Source: Amorphochlora amoebiformis
Taxonomy: Eukaryota > Cercozoa > Chlorarachniophyceae
Length of the DNA: 64,000 nt
Direction of reading: 5' to 3'
Assembly: GCA_054601695.1 (NCBI GenBank)
Contig: BAAHQB010000382.1
Coordinates: forward strand, 1-64,000
Shown: positions 46,560 to 64,000 of the stretch, one piece after another
How the letters are laid out: each line of letters starts with the position of its first letter
Position numbering within the stretch: the stretch's first letter is position 1
Notes under the pieces: generated by a model
Told to the model about the DNA's origin: nothing
The model's input: the letters and a program-made list of their open reading frames with translations, nothing else
Database searches by the model: none
Position numbers and translations under genes: made by a program

Positions 46560-46707
46560 CATTTACTTGCACGCATATGCAAATGCGTTGTGCCATATTG
46601 CTAATTCTGCTTTGTACCAGGACATGGCCTCTGTTGAATCAAAGAATCTATCAGCAGACGATCTGAAATCCCTATTTTCTGCTGAAAGCTTAATGCTTAA
46701 AAGATAA
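40483..46707 (+). CDS. Rad5/HLTF-like HIRAN-SNF2-RING ATPase
   Basis: Seven exons join in phase: 40483-40536, 40592-40704, 40761-40979, 41054-42464, 44001-45247, 45591-45747, 46621-46707 (TAA), 1095 residues. Order: UBA-like helices (about 5-50), a HIRAN-like region (about 205-310, [20 protein letters not shown], then EIGRL), SNF2 ATPase with Walker [11 protein letters not shown] (about 511) and Walker B DEAH (about 629), a C3HC4 RING finger inserted between the helicase halves (about 847-889, [20 protein letters not shown], then CAICRKDL), and helicase C with [17 protein letters not shown] and QRVHRIGQ. This order is diagnostic for Rad5/HLTF/SHPRH-class proteins: DNA translocases with E3 ubiquitin-ligase activity toward PCNA in replication-damage tolerance (family knowledge). 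All catalytic residues look intact. Intron 4 (1.5 kb) is (TA)n and holds a SINE-like element. Confidence 0.94.
43560..43620 (-). mobile_element. tRNA-derived SINE-like head
   Basis: The minus strand shows an A-box-like TAGCGCAGTGG (43615-43605) and a B-box GTTCGATTC (43583-43575), the two internal promoter elements of RNA polymerase III genes. They are about 20 bases apart instead of the roughly 32 of a tRNA, and no acceptor stem closes, so it is not a tRNA gene. It lies in the only unique island (43365-43620) of SNF2 intron 4. The tail side continues to about 43380. Confidence 0.5.
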
Positions 46708-48013
46708 TCACACCTCGACCATCAGCAAGTTTACAAGTCATTATTCGCATCATAGCAACCTGATGATGCCTATGTCAAAATAGTCAAAGGAAAAAAAGAC
46801 TGTCTAGAATTTACGGATTAAAATAATATATGTTGACGTTGCATATTTGTAGACTTAAATAGTAGAATGTGTAAGTTGAGTGTAATTTAATTTCTATGAT
46901 AAAATCTGAAAACATGTAGTCCACACGCATGAACCAGATGAATCTGCGCTATCATTGCGGCATGCGCGTATGAGTAATTATACTAGTAATGGGTCGTGCA
47001 TGCAGTCGTCCAGAGAACCAAATATGTGGATGCGTATCATACGTACACGTACGTATGCACTTACGTATTCAGCGGCGATGTGTGTGCAGTGTTGTATCTA
47101 GTGTCCTAGGTGTCGTCCAGAGAACTAAATATGTGGATGCGTATCATACGTACACGTACGTATGCACTTACGTATTCAGCGGCGATGCGTGCGCAGTGTC
47201 GTATAATTGTAAACGTTTAAAGTGCATATCATAGTACATATACATGTCGATCCACTATATACGCATCACTTGTTACAAGTTATAACTCATAGAACCGTCG
47301 GTCTCGCAACTTGCGCCGCGTCTACATTATCATGATTATTCCTTAAAAGCATTACGTATCATTACGTCGGTCTAGTCGGTGCACACTGCCGTGCATAAGT
47401 GTCACTGAAAATAGTAATTATAATTACGAGTGCGTATCCACATGCATCCAGGTAATGGAAAACTTAGACACTAGTAACATAATAACTATAATGGAGTTGG
47501 TACGTACATGTTCGGTACATAATTCATAAGCTCCAACTCATGCCGTGCACACATAAACTTAAGATGTCAGTAAGCTACGTACGTAAACTAGGTAAAAGTG
47601 CACGAACTTGCCCTCCGTGCACGTACCACAGGATAATTAGGACAGTACTAGAGTATTGTAAGTAGAGTATTGCTAGTTAGCAGTCCAGGTAGTGCGTAGT
47701 CCGATTTCTGAATACTTATTTGCAATTAACTAAAATGGTTTTTTATCGGCGCTTTGAAAGAGGTTGAATCTCAGTGTTAATGAGTGTGAAAATGAATCTA
47801 TCCTTCTAGACGGTGGAACTACGACGAGCGCACAAAGTTGGCGTATGCTAGAGGGCCTGAGTGGAGGTCTCATGGAAGAGCCAGTGAAAACCTTAGTGGA
47901 ATGGCTGACTATATATACATAAACACACACATATGTGACGTCGTACGTTCGTACGTAATATAAACTTCATATATCGACGTATATTATACATATATATTTA
48001 TATATTTATATTG

Positions 48014-48058
<45 letters not shown>

Positions 48059-48061
48059 TTA

Positions 48062-48108
<47 letters not shown>

Positions 48109-48223
48109 ATCTATAATATACATATACATATATATATATATATATACAATATATATATATGTACATATATGATATACATATATATATATATATATAATAT
48201 ATATATATATATGTATATATTTA

Positions 48224-48278
<55 letters not shown>

Positions 48279-48307
48279 TATATGTACATAAATATATGTA
48301 AATGTAT

Positions 48308-48406
<99 letters not shown>

Positions 48407-48444
48407 CATATATATACACATATATATGTTCTAGATATTTATAT

Positions 48445-48492
<48 letters not shown>

Positions 48493-48548
48493 TATATTTA
48501 TATGTTGTATATGTATTAATACATATACATATATGCATATGTAAATGT

Positions 48549-48606
<58 letters not shown>

Positions 48607-48628
48607 TATATGTTTTTAAATATAAATG

Positions 48629-48669
<41 letters not shown>

Positions 48670-48786
48670 AATACATCTACCAAAATCCATTATTTATCAT
48701 CAAAAACAAAAACTCCCCGATAATCTATTCATAACACGATAAAAAGCACGACCTATTTATTTATCTTCTTTACCCTTACGTACTCC
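46708..48786. other. Convergent intergenic region
   Basis: Unique sequence to about 47950, then (TA)n. It contains a duplicated segment at 47003-47205. A possible plus exon after CTTCTAG at 47809 reads well in two frames (EGLSGGLMEEPVKTLVEWL ending TAA, or KLAYARGPEWRSHGRASEN), but it cannot be joined to anything. Confidence 0.45.
47003..47205. repeat. Direct duplication of about 93 bp
   Basis: The segment beginning GTCGTCCAGAGAACC and ending GCAGTGTTGTAT is repeated after about 16 bases with only a few substitutions (CCAAAT/CTAAAT, GATGTGTG/GATGCGTG). Confidence 0.9.

Positions 48787-64000
<15,214 letters not shown>

Overview
The window comes from a nuclear genome of an intron-rich microbial eukaryote. 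A small alga is my best guess. The reasons are: every gene is broken into short exons with GT-AG (sometimes GC-AG) introns and matching phases; T2AG3 telomere-like arrays are scattered through introns; and one gene encodes a Rossmann-fold protein of the plant/algal plastid type. I cannot name the lineage. More than half of the bases are (TA)n microsatellites, so most long open frames (Ile-Tyr, Ser-Leu-Pro, Arg-Glu or Asn-Pro repeats) are translated repeats and not genes.

I rebuilt nine spliced genes by joining exons whose phases agree. Left to right: a small basic protein (minus, 3731-4364) head-to-head with an SR-rich protein (plus, 4660-13638); a Pro/Glu-rich membrane protein (minus, 14262-16728) head-to-head with a secreted LamG protein with a Cys-rich C-terminus (plus, 16794-26394); a mitochondrial-type EF-hand protein (plus, 27347-30372); an atypical SDR/NmrA-like Rossmann protein (minus, 33518-40159) head-to-head with a Rad5/HLTF-like HIRAN-SNF2-RING ATPase (plus, 40483-46707); a single-RRM protein (minus, 48787-55459); and an unidentified 11-exon protein (minus, about 55434-63412, probably entering from beyond the window). 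A fragment of a bacterial-type Ser/Thr kinase lies at 13778-13996. Three gene pairs are divergent with only 65-323 bases between start regions. The proteins point to separate housekeeping roles (splicing, DNA repair, organelle, cell surface), with no operon-like logic.

The most unusual signal is in the introns. At several splice junctions the boundary itself (a few exon bases, the splice site and the start or end of the intron) has been copied repeatedly into the intron, with copies separated by (TA)n or TTAGGG spacers: 36777-37220, 52771-53536, 54448-55052, 56110-56222, 19459-19672. Telomere-like repeats lie directly against, and in places form, splice donors and acceptors. A conserved 50-90 base unit recurs about eleven times inside the telomere-like arrays. 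All four giant polypyrimidine tracts lie in introns with the pyrimidine strand as the sense strand. Together these suggest introns grown by repeated repair or template switching at exon edges.

Limits: exon models rest on reading frame, phase and splice consensus read by eye. First exons are the least certain, and names rest on visible motifs only.
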